Source: Woeseiaceae bacterium (GTDB taxonomy: Bacteria; Pseudomonadota; Gammaproteobacteria; Steroidobacterales; Woeseiaceae). Taken from it: a stretch of 64,000 nt of DNA. The notes beneath the pieces were generated by a model. That model was not told the DNA's origin, made no database searches, and was given only the letters and a program-made list of their open reading frames with translations. Made by a program: the position numbers and the translations under genes. Numbering within the stretch: position 1 is the stretch's first letter; every line of letters starts with the position of its first letter. The stretch is from contig JASJCQ010000003.1 in NCBI GenBank assembly GCA_030065915.1, forward strand, positions 124,001 through 188,000. The letters are read 5' to 3'. Shown here in pieces: positions 9,534-19,368 of the stretch.

Positions 9534-10352
9534 ATGCAAACCAGGTACCTGAAAATGCACGGTACGGGCAACCGGATCCTCATCGTCGATCAGCGCGAGC
9601 GGGACGCCGACGTGCCCAGTGAGAGCGAGCTTCAACGCCTCGGCGACCCGGCCACGGGCTTAGGCTTCGACCAGCTGATGTGGGTGGAAGCGGCAAGAGG
9701 CCCGACTGCGCTGGCGGCGTATCGCGTATTCAATGCGGATGGTTCGGAGGTCGAGCAGTGCGGGAACGGACTACGGTGTGTTGCCTGGTGGCTCGCGCGC
9801 GAGGGGACCAGGGATTTCTCGCTTGAGAGCCCGGCCGGACTCGTCGATGCCGCGGTCGGTGATGACGACCGTGTTTCCGTCAGCATGGGATTGCCGGTGT
9901 TCGACCCGGCAGGGATTCCGTTCGACGCCGAGCGGGAATCGGCCAGCTACCCGATCGACGTGGGCGGCGAAACGCTGGAGGCCAGCGTACTGTCGATGGG
10001 CAACCCGCACTGCGTCCTGATCGTCGACGACGTCTCGACGGCGCCAGTCGACGAGCTCGGCGCAGCGCTGGAGACGCATCCTCGCTTCCCGCAAAAGACC
10101 AATGTCGGGTTCATGGAGATCCGGGACCGCAAGCACATCGCCCTGCGCGTCTTCGAACGGGGCGTTGGAGAAACCGCTGCCTGCGGATCTGGCGCCTGTG
10201 CCGCCGTCGTCAGCGGCATCCGGGGTGGCCACCTGGACGACGAGGTCTGTGTGCAGGTGCCGGGCGGCAAACTCGTGGTAAGCTCAGGCCCGGATGCAGT
10301 CTGGCTGACCGGCCAAGTTGAATTGATCAATGAGGGATCGATCGATCTATGA
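9534..10352 (+). CDS. dapF: Diaminopimelate epimerase
   Basis: 272 residues. Interconverts LL- and meso-diaminopimelate for lysine and peptidoglycan synthesis. The two catalytic cysteines are in EQCGNGLRCVAW and TAACGSGACAA. The N-terminal family motif, usually GNDF, reads GTGNRILIVD here, an unusual variant. The end overlaps the DUF484 gene by four bases; the dapF-DUF484-xerC order is a standard gammaproteobacterial arrangement. Confidence 0.95.
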   Translation: MQTRYLKMHGTGNRILIVDQRERDADVPSESELQRLGDPATGLGFDQLMWVEAARGPTALAAYRVFNADGSEVEQCGNGLRCVAWWLAREGTRDFSLESPAGLVDAAVGDDDRVSVSMGLPVFDPAGIPFDAERESASYPIDVGGETLEASVLSMGNPHCVLIVDDVSTAPVDELGAALETHPRFPQKTNVGFMEIRDRKHIALRVFERGVGETAACGSGACAAVVSGIRGGHLDDEVCVQVPGGKLVVSSGPDAVWLTGQVELINEGSIDL

Positions 10353-11047
10353 GTACACAGCCCGAGTACGTCGAAGAGTCACTGACCGATGAAGCGGTCG
10401 CGGACTTCCTGACGGAGAACCCGGAATTTTTCGAACGGAACAGCCAGCTCTTAAAGGCGCTCCGACTACCCCACGCCGAAGGCGGAACCGTATCGCTCGT
10501 CGAGCGTCAGGTATCGGTGCTCAGGCAACGTGACCTCAAGCTCGAAAAGCAGCTTAAGGACCTGATCGAGGTTGCGCGGGACAACGACCTGTTGGCGTCC
10601 AAGATACACACGCTCGCGCTTCAGCTGCTGGCAGCGAAGTCGCTCGCGGAGACCGTGATGGTCATCGAGGAAGCGGTGCGCTCCGGCTTCGGCGCCGATA
10701 ACGCGCTGCTCGTGCTGTTCGGGGATCCGGAGGCATTCGAAGACATCAACGCCGGCCGATTCCTCCGCGTCGTTAAGCGCGGCGATGAGTCGCTGCAACC
10801 GTTCGGTACGTTTCTAAAGAGCAGCGGCCCGCGCTGCGGGCAGGTTCGCGACGCCCAGCTCAGCTACCTGTTCCGGGATGACGCCGAGGAGATTGGTTCG
10901 GTCGCAATGCTCCCGCTGGGTGAGGCATCCGAGTTCGGGTTCCTGAGTATCGGCAGCTCCGATGCTGGCCGCTTCCACCCGGGAATGAGCATCGACTTCC
11001 TGACGCGCGTTGGCGAACTCGTCGCAGAGGCCTTAAAGCGCTACTGA
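10349..11047 (+). CDS. DUF484 family protein (GAF-like)
   Basis: 232 residues. The N-terminal helical part has the DUF484 hallmark VADFLTENPEFFERN (about 13-27), then a coiled coil (VERQVSVLRQRDLKLEKQL) and a GAF-like alpha/beta domain. Function is not established; its conserved place between dapF and xerC is the main clue. It overlaps dapF and is 16 bases before xerC. Confidence 0.85.
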   Translation: MSTQPEYVEESLTDEAVADFLTENPEFFERNSQLLKALRLPHAEGGTVSLVERQVSVLRQRDLKLEKQLKDLIEVARDNDLLASKIHTLALQLLAAKSLAETVMVIEEAVRSGFGADNALLVLFGDPEAFEDINAGRFLRVVKRGDESLQPFGTFLKSSGPRCGQVRDAQLSYLFRDDAEEIGSVAMLPLGEASEFGFLSIGSSDAGRFHPGMSIDFLTRVGELVAEALKRY

Positions 11048-11063
11048 GCAGCGCCTCTGAGCA

Positions 11064-11966
11064 ATGCTCGATAACGAGAAAGACCAGGCGGAGAGCTTCA
11101 TAACGCACCTGGCTTTCGAGCGCCGCTTGTCCGACCTCACCTGCAAGAATTACCGTCGCGACCTCAAGCGGCTGGCGGCCTACTGCGATGAAATAGGCGT
11201 CGAGCGCTGGCGGGACCTGGACAGCGGTCACGTGCGCAGCTTCGCATCAGCCTGTTACCGCAGGGGCTTAAGCGCACGCAGCATCCAGCGCCACCTGTCG
11301 GCCGCGAGAACGTTCTACCGCTACCTGTTGCGAGAGAAGAAGGTCAGCGCCAATCCGGTCGAATCGGTGTCGGCACCCAAGTCACCTAAACGACTGCCGG
11401 GCAACCTCGACGCCGATCGTATGGCGAAATTCGTCGACCTGCCCGGTGAAGGCGTGCTGGTCGACCGTGACCGGGCGATGCTCGAACTACTGTACTCCTC
11501 GGGCCTGCGCCTCGCCGAACTGACTGACCTCGACATCGTCAACCTCGATCTCAACGACGCCACCGTGCACGTAACCGGCAAGGGCAACAAGGATCGTATC
11601 CTGCCGGTGGGCCGGAAGGCCGTCGAGGCCTTAAGGCAATGGCTCGTCTCCCGCTCCGAGCTCGCCAACGCGGATGAACCTGCCGTCTTCGTCAGTAACC
11701 GCGGCACGCGCATCAGCAAGCGCAACGTGCAGGCCCGGATCGATCACTGGGCGAAGCTCCAGGGCATCGACGTCAACGTCTACCCCCACCTGTTTCGACA
11801 CTCCTTCGCGTCCCACGTGCTCGAGTCCAGCCAGGACCTGCGTGGCGTCCAGGAGCTCTTGGGCCACGCCAACATCTCGACGACACAGGTCTATACCCAC
11901 CTTGATTTCCAGCATTTGGCCCGGATATACGACAAAACACATCCGCGCGCCCGCTCGAAAGACTAG
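11064..11966 (+). CDS. xerC: Tyrosine recombinase XerC
   Basis: 300 residues, the standard length. Resolves chromosome dimers at dif with XerD. An N-terminal SAM-like core-binding domain (about 1-95) precedes the catalytic domain. All catalytic residues are visible: Arg in SSGLRLAEL, Lys in GKGNKDR, HxxR in HLFRHSF, His in LLGHANIST and the nucleophile Tyr in QVYTHL. Context after dapF and DUF484 supports XerC rather than an integron or phage integrase. Confidence 0.95.
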   Translation: MLDNEKDQAESFITHLAFERRLSDLTCKNYRRDLKRLAAYCDEIGVERWRDLDSGHVRSFASACYRRGLSARSIQRHLSAARTFYRYLLREKKVSANPVESVSAPKSPKRLPGNLDADRMAKFVDLPGEGVLVDRDRAMLELLYSSGLRLAELTDLDIVNLDLNDATVHVTGKGNKDRILPVGRKAVEALRQWLVSRSELANADEPAVFVSNRGTRISKRNVQARIDHWAKLQGIDVNVYPHLFRHSFASHVLESSQDLRGVQELLGHANISTTQVYTHLDFQHLARIYDKTHPRARSKD

Positions 11967-12004
11967 CGTCGACCCGCCGGGCGCTTAAAGCTCAGGAACA
12001 CACC

Positions 12005-12556
12005 ATGGAACAATATCGCGGCACGACAATCGTGTCCGTACGACGCAATGGCAAAGTGGCCATTGCCGGTGACGGCCAGGTCAGCATGGGCAACACGGTG
12101 ATGAAGGGCAACGCCCGCAAGGTGCGCCCGCTCGCCGGAGGTCGAGTCATCGCGGGATTCGCGGGCGGTACCGCGGACGCGTTCACGCTGTTCGAGTTGT
12201 TCGAAAGCAAGCTCGAGCAGTACGGCAACCTGACACGCGCAGCGATCGAACTCGCGAAAGACTGGCGCACCGACCGCCGGCTGAGGCGCCTCGAGGCCCT
12301 GCTGTGCGTTGCAGACGAGCACAGCTCATTCATCGTCACCGGAAACGGCGACGTGATCGAACCGGAGAACGACCTGATGGCTATCGGGTCGGGCGGCCCG
12401 TTCGCGCAGGCAGCGGCTCTCGCGCTGCTGGAGAACACCGATCTTGGCGCACGCGAGATCGTCGAATCGGCGCTGAAGATCGCCGGCGACATATGCGTGT
12501 ACACCAACCAGAACATCATCGTCGAGGAGCTGCCCTCCGCCGACGCTAAGGACTAA
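12005..12556 (+). CDS. hslV: ATP-dependent protease HslV, peptidase subunit
   Basis: 183 residues. N-terminal nucleophile protease; the mature enzyme begins at the Thr of TTIVSVRR, here residue 7 after MEQYRG, so a six-residue propeptide must be removed rather than only the Met. Conserved GDGQVSMG and [11 protein letters not shown] are present. Works as a dodecamer capped by HslU, whose gene begins 4 bases downstream. Confidence 0.95.
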   Translation: MEQYRGTTIVSVRRNGKVAIAGDGQVSMGNTVMKGNARKVRPLAGGRVIAGFAGGTADAFTLFELFESKLEQYGNLTRAAIELAKDWRTDRRLRRLEALLCVADEHSSFIVTGNGDVIEPENDLMAIGSGGPFAQAAALALLENTDLGAREIVESALKIAGDICVYTNQNIIVEELPSADAKD

Positions 12557-12560
12557 TACC

Positions 12561-13877
12561 ATGTCTCAGATGACCCCACGTGAAATTGTCCAGGAGCTGG
12601 ACAAGCACATTATCGGGCAGGACTCGGCCAAGCGCGCCGTCGCCATTGCCCTCAGAAATCGCTGGCGTCGCGTCCAGGTGGACGAGCCGCTCAGAAGCGA
12701 GATCACACCGAAGAACATCCTGATGATCGGCCCGACCGGCGTCGGCAAGACCGAAATCTCGAGGCGGCTGGCGAAACTCGCCCGCGCGCCGTTCGTCAAG
12801 GTTGAAGCGACCAAGTTCACCGAGGTCGGCTACGTCGGGCGCGAAGTCGACAGCATTGTCCGCGACCTGATGGACGTTGCCGTCAAGATGACGCGCGAAG
12901 AGGAGATGACCAAGGTCAGGCATCGCGCCGAAGACGCCGCCGAAGAACGCGTCCTCGACGCTCTGTTACCGCCCAGCGGTCTCGCGGCTGAGGGCGAACA
13001 GTCCGACACGCGCCAGAAGTTCCGCAAGATGCTGCGCGAGGGACGGCTCGACGACAAGGAAATCGAGATCGAGATCTCCGCGATGCCGATGGGCGTGGAA
13101 ATCATGGCGCCACCGGGCATGGAGGACATGACCAGCCAGTTGCAGGGCATGTTCCAGAACCTCGGCGCCGGTCGTCGAAAGTCTCGCAAGCTGAAGGTCA
13201 AAGAGGCGCTGAAGCACCTGACCGACGAAGAGGCGGCGAAGATGGTCGACGAGGAAGAGCTGAAGTCCCGGGCACTGGAGGCCGTCGAACAACACGGCAT
13301 CGTTTTCCTCGACGAAATCGACAAGGTGGCGAGGCGTTCCGAAGCCCAGGGCGCCGACGTGTCTCGTGAAGGCGTGCAGCGCGACCTGCTGCCGCTCGTC
13401 GAGGGCTCCACGGTCAACACGAAGTACGGCATGGTCAAGACCGACCACATCCTGTTTATCGCGTCGGGAGCGTTCAGCGTGTCCAAACCGTCGGACCTGA
13501 TCCCGGAGCTTCAGGGCCGTTTCCCGATTCGCGTCGAGCTCGACTCGCTGTCCGTGGACGACTTCGTCAAGATCCTGACGGAGACAAACGCGTCGCTGAC
13601 GGCGCAGTACGCGGCGTTGATGGAGACCGAGGAGGTGTCGCTCGACTTCGCCGAGAGCGGCGTCAAGCGGCTCGCCGAGGTCGCGTTCCAGGTCAATGAG
13701 AACACCGAAAACATCGGTGCCCGGCGCCTGCATACGGTCATGGAGAGATTGCTCGAAACCATCTCGTTCGAGGCCTCGGACAAGAGCGGAACGCAGCTGC
13801 AGATCAATGCCGGCTACGTCGACGATCACCTGGCCGAGCTGTCGAAGGATGAAGACCTGAGCCGCTATATCCTTTAG
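12561..13877 (+). CDS. hslU: ATP-dependent protease HslU, ATPase subunit
   Basis: 438 residues. AAA+ unfoldase that feeds HslV. Seen: N-terminal [16 protein letters not shown], Walker [11 protein letters not shown], an inserted I-domain (about 110-240), Walker [12 protein letters not shown], sensor region GRFPIRVEL, and the C-terminus DLSRYIL that inserts into HslV pockets. Heat-shock expression is typical in relatives; no heat-shock promoter is obvious upstream of hslV here. Confidence 0.96.
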   Translation: MSQMTPREIVQELDKHIIGQDSAKRAVAIALRNRWRRVQVDEPLRSEITPKNILMIGPTGVGKTEISRRLAKLARAPFVKVEATKFTEVGYVGREVDSIVRDLMDVAVKMTREEEMTKVRHRAEDAAEERVLDALLPPSGLAAEGEQSDTRQKFRKMLREGRLDDKEIEIEISAMPMGVEIMAPPGMEDMTSQLQGMFQNLGAGRRKSRKLKVKEALKHLTDEEAAKMVDEEELKSRALEAVEQHGIVFLDEIDKVARRSEAQGADVSREGVQRDLLPLVEGSTVNTKYGMVKTDHILFIASGAFSVSKPSDLIPELQGRFPIRVELDSLSVDDFVKILTETNASLTAQYAALMETEEVSLDFAESGVKRLAEVAFQVNENTENIGARRLHTVMERLLETISFEASDKSGTQLQINAGYVDDHLAELSKDEDLSRYIL

Positions 13878-13916
13878 CATCCCTGTCCCGGCCACAAGCA
13901 GCCCCAAGGACAGCCC

Positions 13917-14276
13917 GTGACGCAGCCGACCGAGATCAAGCTACGCAAGCAGTCGAGACGACTGCTGGTGAGTTTTGACGATGGTGAGACGTTCGATTTC
14001 AGCTTCGAATTTTTGCGCGTGCACTCGCCGAGCGCCGAAGTGCGCGGCCATGGTCCTGGACAGGAGACGCTGCAGACCGGCAAGGAAGCGGTTGTCATAA
14101 CGCGTATCGAGCCGATCGGTCACTACGCGATCCGCCTGGTGTTCGACGACGGCCACGATACGGGGCTTTACACATGGGCCTATCTGCATGAACTCGGGCG
14201 AGACATGGATGCCAAATGGCGGGCGTATCTCGACCGTCTGAAGGACGCGGGTTATGCTCGTGACAGCACGGAATGA
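13917..14276 (+). CDS. DUF971 family protein (gamma-butyrobetaine hydroxylase N-terminal-like)
   Basis: 119 residues, GTG start. Contains the DUF971 pattern [36 protein letters not shown] and a C-terminal [18 protein letters not shown]. Such proteins are often found beside hslVU and ubiE; proposed roles in iron-sulfur or cofactor handling are unproven. The end is just before ubiE. Confidence 0.85.
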   Translation: MTQPTEIKLRKQSRRLLVSFDDGETFDFSFEFLRVHSPSAEVRGHGPGQETLQTGKEAVVITRIEPIGHYAIRLVFDDGHDTGLYTWAYLHELGRDMDAKWRAYLDRLKDAGYARDSTE

Positions 14277-14283
14277 CGCGCCG

Positions 14284-15036
14284 ATGAATAAACAAGACAA
14301 CGACACGACACACTTCGGATACAAAGACGTGGAGACAGGGGAGAAAGCCGGTCTCGTACGCGACGTCTTTGACTCTGTCGCCAGTCGCTACGACCTGATG
14401 AACGACCTGATGTCCGGCGGCCTGCACCGCGTCTGGAAAATGGCGACGGTTTCCGAGGCCGGGATCCGCAAGGGTCAGCATGTCCTCGACCTCGCCGGCG
14501 GCACCGGCGACCTCGCCATCGCCTTCGCGAAGCGGGTCGGCGATAGCGGCCGCGTCGTGCTTGCCGACATCAATGCGGCGATGCTGGAACAGGGTCGCCG
14601 CCGAATCGTGGATGCCGGTGTCGGGACCCGGGTCGATATCGCCCAGGTCGATGCGGAAGACCTGCCGTTTGACGATGACAGCTTCGACTGCATTGCGATT
14701 GCCTTCGGACTGCGCAACGTGACGAACAAGGACGCGGCACTGCGCTCGATGTACCGGGTGCTGAAGCCGGGCGGCAAGGCGATGATCCTCGAGTTCTCCA
14801 AGCCGCACCGGTCGTTGCAGCCCGCCTACGACCTGTATTCCTTCAAGGTCCTGCCGACGCTGGGCAAGTTGGTGGCGAAGGACTCGGACAGCTACCAGTA
14901 CCTCGCAGAGTCCATTCGCGTGCACCCCGATCAGGAGGCCCTGATCGATATGATGGAGTCCGCGGGGTTCGATCGCTGTCGTTATCGCAACTTCACAGGC
15001 GGCATCGTCGCTCTGCACATCGGCTACAAAGTCTGA
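14284..15036 (+). CDS. ubiE: Ubiquinone/menaquinone C-methyltransferase UbiE
   Basis: 250 residues from ATG 14284 ([16 protein letters not shown]), the usual family N-terminus; an ATG at 14254 lies within the previous gene. SAM-binding motif [13 protein letters not shown], then [12 protein letters not shown] and [14 protein letters not shown]. Methylates the benzoquinol ring of the ubiquinone precursor. It starts the ubiE-ubiJ-ubiB group. Confidence 0.95.
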   Translation: MNKQDNDTTHFGYKDVETGEKAGLVRDVFDSVASRYDLMNDLMSGGLHRVWKMATVSEAGIRKGQHVLDLAGGTGDLAIAFAKRVGDSGRVVLADINAAMLEQGRRRIVDAGVGTRVDIAQVDAEDLPFDDDSFDCIAIAFGLRNVTNKDAALRSMYRVLKPGGKAMILEFSKPHRSLQPAYDLYSFKVLPTLGKLVAKDSDSYQYLAESIRVHPDQEALIDMMESAGFDRCRYRNFTGGIVALHIGYKV

Positions 15037-15046
15037 AAGACCGCCG

Positions 15047-15655
15047 ATGAGCCCGCTCGAATCCATGATGCGACCGCTTGCGCGCCTCCTGAACCGCAAT
15101 ATCCAGGACTCGATCGAGGCGCGCGCCCTGTGTGACAAGCTCGACGGACAGGTTGTTGCGGTCGGCGTTCGTGACACGGGTCTGACCATCTACTTCGTCA
15201 TCGAGAATAGCGAGATCGACCTCAGGATGAGTACCGAACGCGATCCCGACGCTGCCGTGACGGGTTCCCTGATTGGCCTTGCGAGCATGGCCGCCGGTGG
15301 CGGCGAGGACATGATCCGCAGCGGCTCGATCGAGCTCACGGGAGACGCCCTGACGGCGCAGGCCTTCCAGAAACTGCTTGAACGCGCGAAACCGGACATC
15401 GAAGAGGAGCTGTCGGGCGTCATTGGCGACAGCGCCGCGTACCGCGCCGGCGAACTGGCACGGGGCTTGAGTCGATGGAGCAAGTCGGCCCGCGAAACCA
15501 TGGGGCAGAACGTTCGCGAGTACCTGCAGGAGGAGGCGCGGGAGTTGCCGTCACGCTCGGAAGTGGAGTCCTTCAGCAACGACGTCAACACGCTGCGTGA
15601 CGACGTCGAGCGGCTTGCGGCGAAAGTACAGCGCCTGAAGGACCAGGGCCGATGA
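15047..15655 (+). CDS. ubiJ: Ubiquinone biosynthesis accessory factor UbiJ (SCP2 domain)
   Basis: 202 residues. An N-terminal SCP2 lipid-binding domain (about 10-115) includes SLIGLASMAAGGGEDMIRSG and IELTGDALTAQAFQKL; a C-terminal helical coiled coil (about 165-200) ends with EVESFSNDVNTLRDDVE. UbiJ binds ubiquinone intermediates in the soluble Ubi complex. Position between ubiE and ubiB is diagnostic. It overlaps ubiB by four bases (ATGA). Confidence 0.9.
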   Translation: MSPLESMMRPLARLLNRNIQDSIEARALCDKLDGQVVAVGVRDTGLTIYFVIENSEIDLRMSTERDPDAAVTGSLIGLASMAAGGGEDMIRSGSIELTGDALTAQAFQKLLERAKPDIEEELSGVIGDSAAYRAGELARGLSRWSKSARETMGQNVREYLQEEARELPSRSEVESFSNDVNTLRDDVERLAAKVQRLKDQGR

Positions 15656-17286
15656 TGACGCGACGTACACTGTTCCGGGTCATCGGCATCCAGCGGGTGC
15701 TCGTTAAGTACGGTCTCGACGACGTCATCAAAGAGACGCATCTGCTGCGCCCGCTGCGCTTCCTGTTTGTGTTTGCACCCCGCCGGCGAACCAGTGACGC
15801 ACCGATGGGTGAACGCATCCGGCTGGCGCTGGAGGAACTCGGCCCGATCTTCGTCAAGTTCGGCCAGGCGCTATCGACGAGGCGCGACCTTCTGCCACCT
15901 GATATCGCCGATGAGCTAGCGAAGTTGCAGGACGCCGTGCCGCCCTTTCCCGCTGAAGAGGCGATCGGGATCATCGAGGACGCCTACGGACAGTCGGTTG
16001 ATTCGGTATTCAAGCGATTCGATCGCGAGGCGCTCGCCGCGGCGTCGATTGCGCAGGTGCACTCGGCTCAGCTCAAAGACGGCACCGAGGTCATCGCCAA
16101 GGTGTTGCGACCCGGCGTAGAAGAGCGCATCGAACGGGACCTCGAGGTCATGCGCACGATGGCCAGGCTGGCGGCGAAGTACTGGAGCCTTGGCTCTCGC
16201 CTGAAGCCCGTCGAAGTCGTCAAGGAATACGAACAGACCATTCACGACGAACTCGACCTGATGCGAGAAGCGGCCAACACGGCGCAGCTGAAGCGCAACT
16301 TCGAAGGCAGCGACATGCTGTACGTGCCGGAGATCTACTGGGACTACTGCCGCCCCGAGGTCATGGTCCAGGAACGGATCTTCGGCATCCAGATCAGCGA
16401 CATGAAGACCCTGCGCGAGAAGAACGTCAATCTCCAGGTGCTCGCCGAGAACGGCGTCGAGATTTTCTTCACGCAGGTCTTCAGGCACAACTTTTTCCAC
16501 GCGGATATGCACCCGGGCAATATCTTCGTGATCGCAGACGACCCCGACAAGCCCAGGTACGCCGCCGTCGACTTCGGCATCGTCGGCACGCTGAATCCCG
16601 AGGACAAGGAATACCTCGCGGGCAACTTCCTCGCGTTCTTCGATCGCGACTACCACCAGATCGCGAAACTGCATATAGACTCGGGCTGGGTGCCCGAAGG
16701 CACACGCATCGACCTCCTCGAGTCCGCGGTTCGCTCTGTCTGCGAGCCGGTCTTCAACAAGCCACTCGAAGAGATATCGTTCGCCCAGGTACTGATGCGG
16801 CTGTTCAAGGTCGCGCAGCGTTTCGAAGTCGAGATCCAGCCGCAGCTGGTCCTGCTACAGAAGACGCTGTTCAATATCGAAGGCCTCGGGCGCGAACTGT
16901 ACCCGCGGCTCGACCTGTGGAAGACCGCGAGACCTACGCTGAAACGCTGGATGGATGAGCAGGTCGGAGCGCCGGCGCTGGCCAGCGACCTGCGAGCCAA
17001 CCTGCCGCAGATTCGGCAGGCGCTGCGCCACCTGCCGACAGCGGTGCGTCAGCTGTCCGAGCAGGCATCGGCCGGAAACATCCATCTCGACATGTCGTCA
17101 CAGGAAATGCAGAAGCTCAGGATGGAACTCGCCGCACAGCAGCAACAGCGATTCTGGCTGATGATTGCCGCTGTCGGTGTCGGCGTCGGAAGCCTTGTCA
17201 TCGGCCTCGAAGGCAACGCCTGGCTCGGCGGCACACTGATCATTGCCGGGGCTTTGGCCGGCTGGTTCGGCCGGCCGCAGGACTAA
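15652..17286 (+). CDS. ubiB: UbiB atypical kinase-like protein of ubiquinone synthesis
   Basis: 544 residues. Atypical protein-kinase-like ATPase. Seen: KxGQ motif in FVKFGQALSTRRDLLP, Ala-rich loop AAASIAQVHSAQL in place of a Gly loop, catalytic-loop HADMHPGNIF and metal-binding VDFGIVG. Two C-terminal hydrophobic helices (about 500-540) anchor it in the inner membrane. The stop shares one base with the next start, suggesting one transcript. Confidence 0.95.
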   Translation: MMTRRTLFRVIGIQRVLVKYGLDDVIKETHLLRPLRFLFVFAPRRRTSDAPMGERIRLALEELGPIFVKFGQALSTRRDLLPPDIADELAKLQDAVPPFPAEEAIGIIEDAYGQSVDSVFKRFDREALAAASIAQVHSAQLKDGTEVIAKVLRPGVEERIERDLEVMRTMARLAAKYWSLGSRLKPVEVVKEYEQTIHDELDLMREAANTAQLKRNFEGSDMLYVPEIYWDYCRPEVMVQERIFGIQISDMKTLREKNVNLQVLAENGVEIFFTQVFRHNFFHADMHPGNIFVIADDPDKPRYAAVDFGIVGTLNPEDKEYLAGNFLAFFDRDYHQIAKLHIDSGWVPEGTRIDLLESAVRSVCEPVFNKPLEEISFAQVLMRLFKVAQRFEVEIQPQLVLLQKTLFNIEGLGRELYPRLDLWKTARPTLKRWMDEQVGAPALASDLRANLPQIRQALRHLPTAVRQLSEQASAGNIHLDMSSQEMQKLRMELAAQQQQRFWLMIAAVGVGVGSLVIGLEGNAWLGGTLIIAGALAGWFGRPQD

Positions 17287-17858
17287 TGCTCGCCCGTTTC
17301 GCACGCTTCCTGCTCCGCATCGGCGGCTGGACGATTATCGGTGAGCGCCCCGCCGTGCCGCGTGCCGTTGTCATTGCTGCCCCGCACACATCCAACTGGG
17401 ACGGATACTGGGCGCTGGTCTGCAAGGTTGCGTTAAAGATCGACAATATTCACTTCTTCGGTAAGCACTCGCTGTTCTGGTTTCCGCTGGGCAATATCTT
17501 GCGAGCGATGGGCGGCATACCGCTGGATCGCGGCAGGGCTGGCTCGGCCGTGGAACAAGCGGTGGAGCTCCTGCAGGGTGAAGAGGACGTCCTGTTCGGA
17601 CTCGCGCCCGAAGGTACGAGAAAGCGCCGCGATCACTGGAAGACCGGCTTCTACCGCATCGCACGCGAAGCCAACGTGCCGGTCGTGCTGGCGTTCCTGG
17701 ATTTCGGCCGGCGGCGTATCGGGCTCGGTCCGACCTTGTATCTGACCGGCAACGTGGACATGGATATGGATATTATCCGCGGCCACTACTCGAAGATCGA
17801 AGGCCACCACCCCGAGAATGCCAGCGACATCGAGTTTCCGGAGAACTCGGGGCTGTGA
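17286..17858 (+). CDS. Lysophospholipid acyltransferase-like (PlsC superfamily) protein
   Basis: 190 residues. The acyltransferase HX4D motif is PHTSNWDGYW and the second motif is APEGTRKRRDHWKTGF. Short length and the latter motif match the stand-alone cytoplasmic/peripheral '1-acyl-sn-glycerol-3-phosphate acyltransferase-like' family. Acyl donor and acceptor are not known. It overlaps trmB by four bases. Confidence 0.8.
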   Translation: MLARFARFLLRIGGWTIIGERPAVPRAVVIAAPHTSNWDGYWALVCKVALKIDNIHFFGKHSLFWFPLGNILRAMGGIPLDRGRAGSAVEQAVELLQGEEDVLFGLAPEGTRKRRDHWKTGFYRIAREANVPVVLAFLDFGRRRIGLGPTLYLTGNVDMDMDIIRGHYSKIEGHHPENASDIEFPENSGL

Positions 17859-18550
17859 CGCAGGACGGCCAGGGCTTCAAACGCACGGTTCGTAGTTTTG
17901 TCCGCCGCACCGGGCGGATCACGGAATCCCAGCAGCGCGCCCTTGACGAGCTTTGGCCGCTTTGGGGCGTCGAGTATTCGGATGCGACGCTGGACCCGGA
18001 ACAGCTGTTCGGGCGCAGCGCCCCTTTGACGGTCGAGATCGGCTTCGGCAATGGCGACTCGCTGGTGCAGCTGGCCGCTGAACACCCGGAACACGATTTT
18101 CTTGGCATCGAGGTCCACGTGCCGGGTATCGGTCATTGCCTGATCGCGGCCCGCCAGGCAGGCATCGATAACCTGCGCATCATCTCGCACGACGCGGTGG
18201 ACGTGCTGTCGCGCCAGGTTGCGCCCGGGTCCGTTAGCCGCCTGAATCTCTACTTCCCCGACCCCTGGCCCAAAAAGCGCCACCACAAGCGACGCATCCT
18301 GAACGTTGAGTTCTTGAACGCGGTACATACCTGCCTCAAGGCCGGCGGCACCTTCCACATCGCGACGGACTGGCAGAATTACGCGGAATACATTGATGAA
18401 TTGTTCGCCGAGAGCGAATTGTTTCGGCTGGATGAACGCCGCGAGCATGACGGCGACGAACCGCTCGATCGGGCAGCGACAAAGTTCGAAAAGCGGGGCC
18501 TGAGGCGCGGCCACAGGATCTGGGACTGGCGCTTTGAGAAGATCGGCTGA
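17855..18550 (+). CDS. trmB: tRNA (guanine-N7-)-methyltransferase
   Basis: 231 residues, GTG start overlapping the previous stop. Makes m7G46 in tRNA. SAM motif VEIGFGNGDSLVQLA, then FLGIEVHVPGIG and the family signature YFPDPWPKKRHHKRR are intact. Confidence 0.95.
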   Translation: MTQDGQGFKRTVRSFVRRTGRITESQQRALDELWPLWGVEYSDATLDPEQLFGRSAPLTVEIGFGNGDSLVQLAAEHPEHDFLGIEVHVPGIGHCLIAARQAGIDNLRIISHDAVDVLSRQVAPGSVSRLNLYFPDPWPKKRHHKRRILNVEFLNAVHTCLKAGGTFHIATDWQNYAEYIDELFAESELFRLDERREHDGDEPLDRAATKFEKRGLRRGHRIWDWRFEKIG

Positions 18551-18616
18551 TCGCCTTGCGATTTCCCCATCCTGTTCTACATTTAAAGAGGAAGTGGAAC
18601 GAAATGGGGATCTGTG

Positions 18617-18910
18617 ATGAACCTTGTATACCCGGTAATCGGACAGTGGTTTCGACGTCTGAACGGGACTCTGTTCGAAGTTGTTGCGGTCGATGAAGAC
18701 GCGCGCACCATCGAGGTCCAGCAGTTCGACGGCACGATCGACGAGATCGACCTGGAGAACTGGGCAGACCTGATGCTGGTGGAGGTCGCCGCACCGGAAG
18801 ACTGGTCGGGATCCGTCGATATGGACCCGCTCGACTATGCCGCGAAGCGCGTACCGCCGCCGATTGGCTTCCAGGACGCGATGGCTTACATCGACCAGCT
18901 GGCTGACTGA
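18617..18910 (+). CDS. DUF6763 family small acidic protein
   Basis: 97 residues from ATG 18617, six bases after GGGGA. Recognised by IGQWFRRLNGTLFEVVAVDEDA, the acidic middle and the end IGFQDAMAYIDQLAD; the family is small, cytoplasmic and uncharacterised. A GTG three bases earlier is possible. It precedes a convergent hairpin. Confidence 0.7.
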   Translation: MNLVYPVIGQWFRRLNGTLFEVVAVDEDARTIEVQQFDGTIDEIDLENWADLMLVEVAAPEDWSGSVDMDPLDYAAKRVPPPIGFQDAMAYIDQLAD

Positions 18911-18929
18911 CGATTGGCTCGACAACACC

Positions 18930-18951
18930 GGTGACGCAGGTCTGCGTCACC
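18930..18951. terminator. Hairpin between convergent genes
   Basis: Perfect 9-bp stem GGTGACGCA / TGCGTCACC with a GGTC loop, between the ends of a plus-strand and a minus-strand gene. No T-run follows on either strand, so termination is probable only by position. Confidence 0.4.
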
Positions 18952-19020
18952 GCCGGTTGGCGTCGCGCCGGTTAAAGGACGGCCTGCTCCAATCCCGTTG
19001 CCACACGTTCTGACGACACG

Positions 19021-19368
19021 TCAGGCGCTATCCGGACCCGTTACCACGACCTCGCCGTCTTCGACCCGGACATCGACCGAACGCAACACCCTCCCAACAC
19101 ACGGCCCCGCGAAACACTCACCCGAATCGATGGCGAACGTCGCGCCGTGAGACGCGCAGATGATGGCCGTCCGGTCCGGGGTCAGGAAGCTGTCCGGCTT
19201 CCAGTTGAGCGGATGCCCCGCGTGGACGCAGTAGTTCTGATAGGCGAACACGTCGTCTCCCTGCCTTACGACAAAACCCTTGAATGGCCAGTCGCCCTCG
19301 CCGATGGCGAACTCCCTGCAACCCGGGTCCGGGATCTCGTCGAGACGACCCAGCCTGACGGTCTTCAT
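19021..19368 (-). CDS. Rieske [2Fe-2S] ferredoxin-type protein
   Basis: 115 residues from ATG 19368, behind AAGGAAC; the longer open frame upstream is shadow of the permease gene. Cluster ligands are C47-x-H49 (YCVHAG) and C71-x2-H74 (CASHGA), both intact; the fold and length match soluble Rieske ferredoxins related to NirD. It probably donates electrons to an unidentified oxygenase or reductase. The ATGA overlap with the AmpG-like gene couples them, an unexpected pairing. Confidence 0.88.
   Translation of the reverse strand: MKTVRLGRLDEIPDPGCREFAIGEGDWPFKGFVVRQGDDVFAYQNYCVHAGHPLNWKPDSFLTPDRTAIICASHGATFAIDSGECFAGPCVGRVLRSVDVRVEDGEVVVTGPDSA

Noticed and set aside
11064..11966. Tyrosine recombinase as the integrase of the orphan array
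   Set aside because: It is XerC by context and motifs, 17 kb away from the array, and lacks an integron-integrase-specific insertion as far as I can see.
12966..13907. 313-codon minus-strand open frame opposite hslU
   Set aside because: Antisense shadow of a highly conserved gene in G+C-rich DNA.
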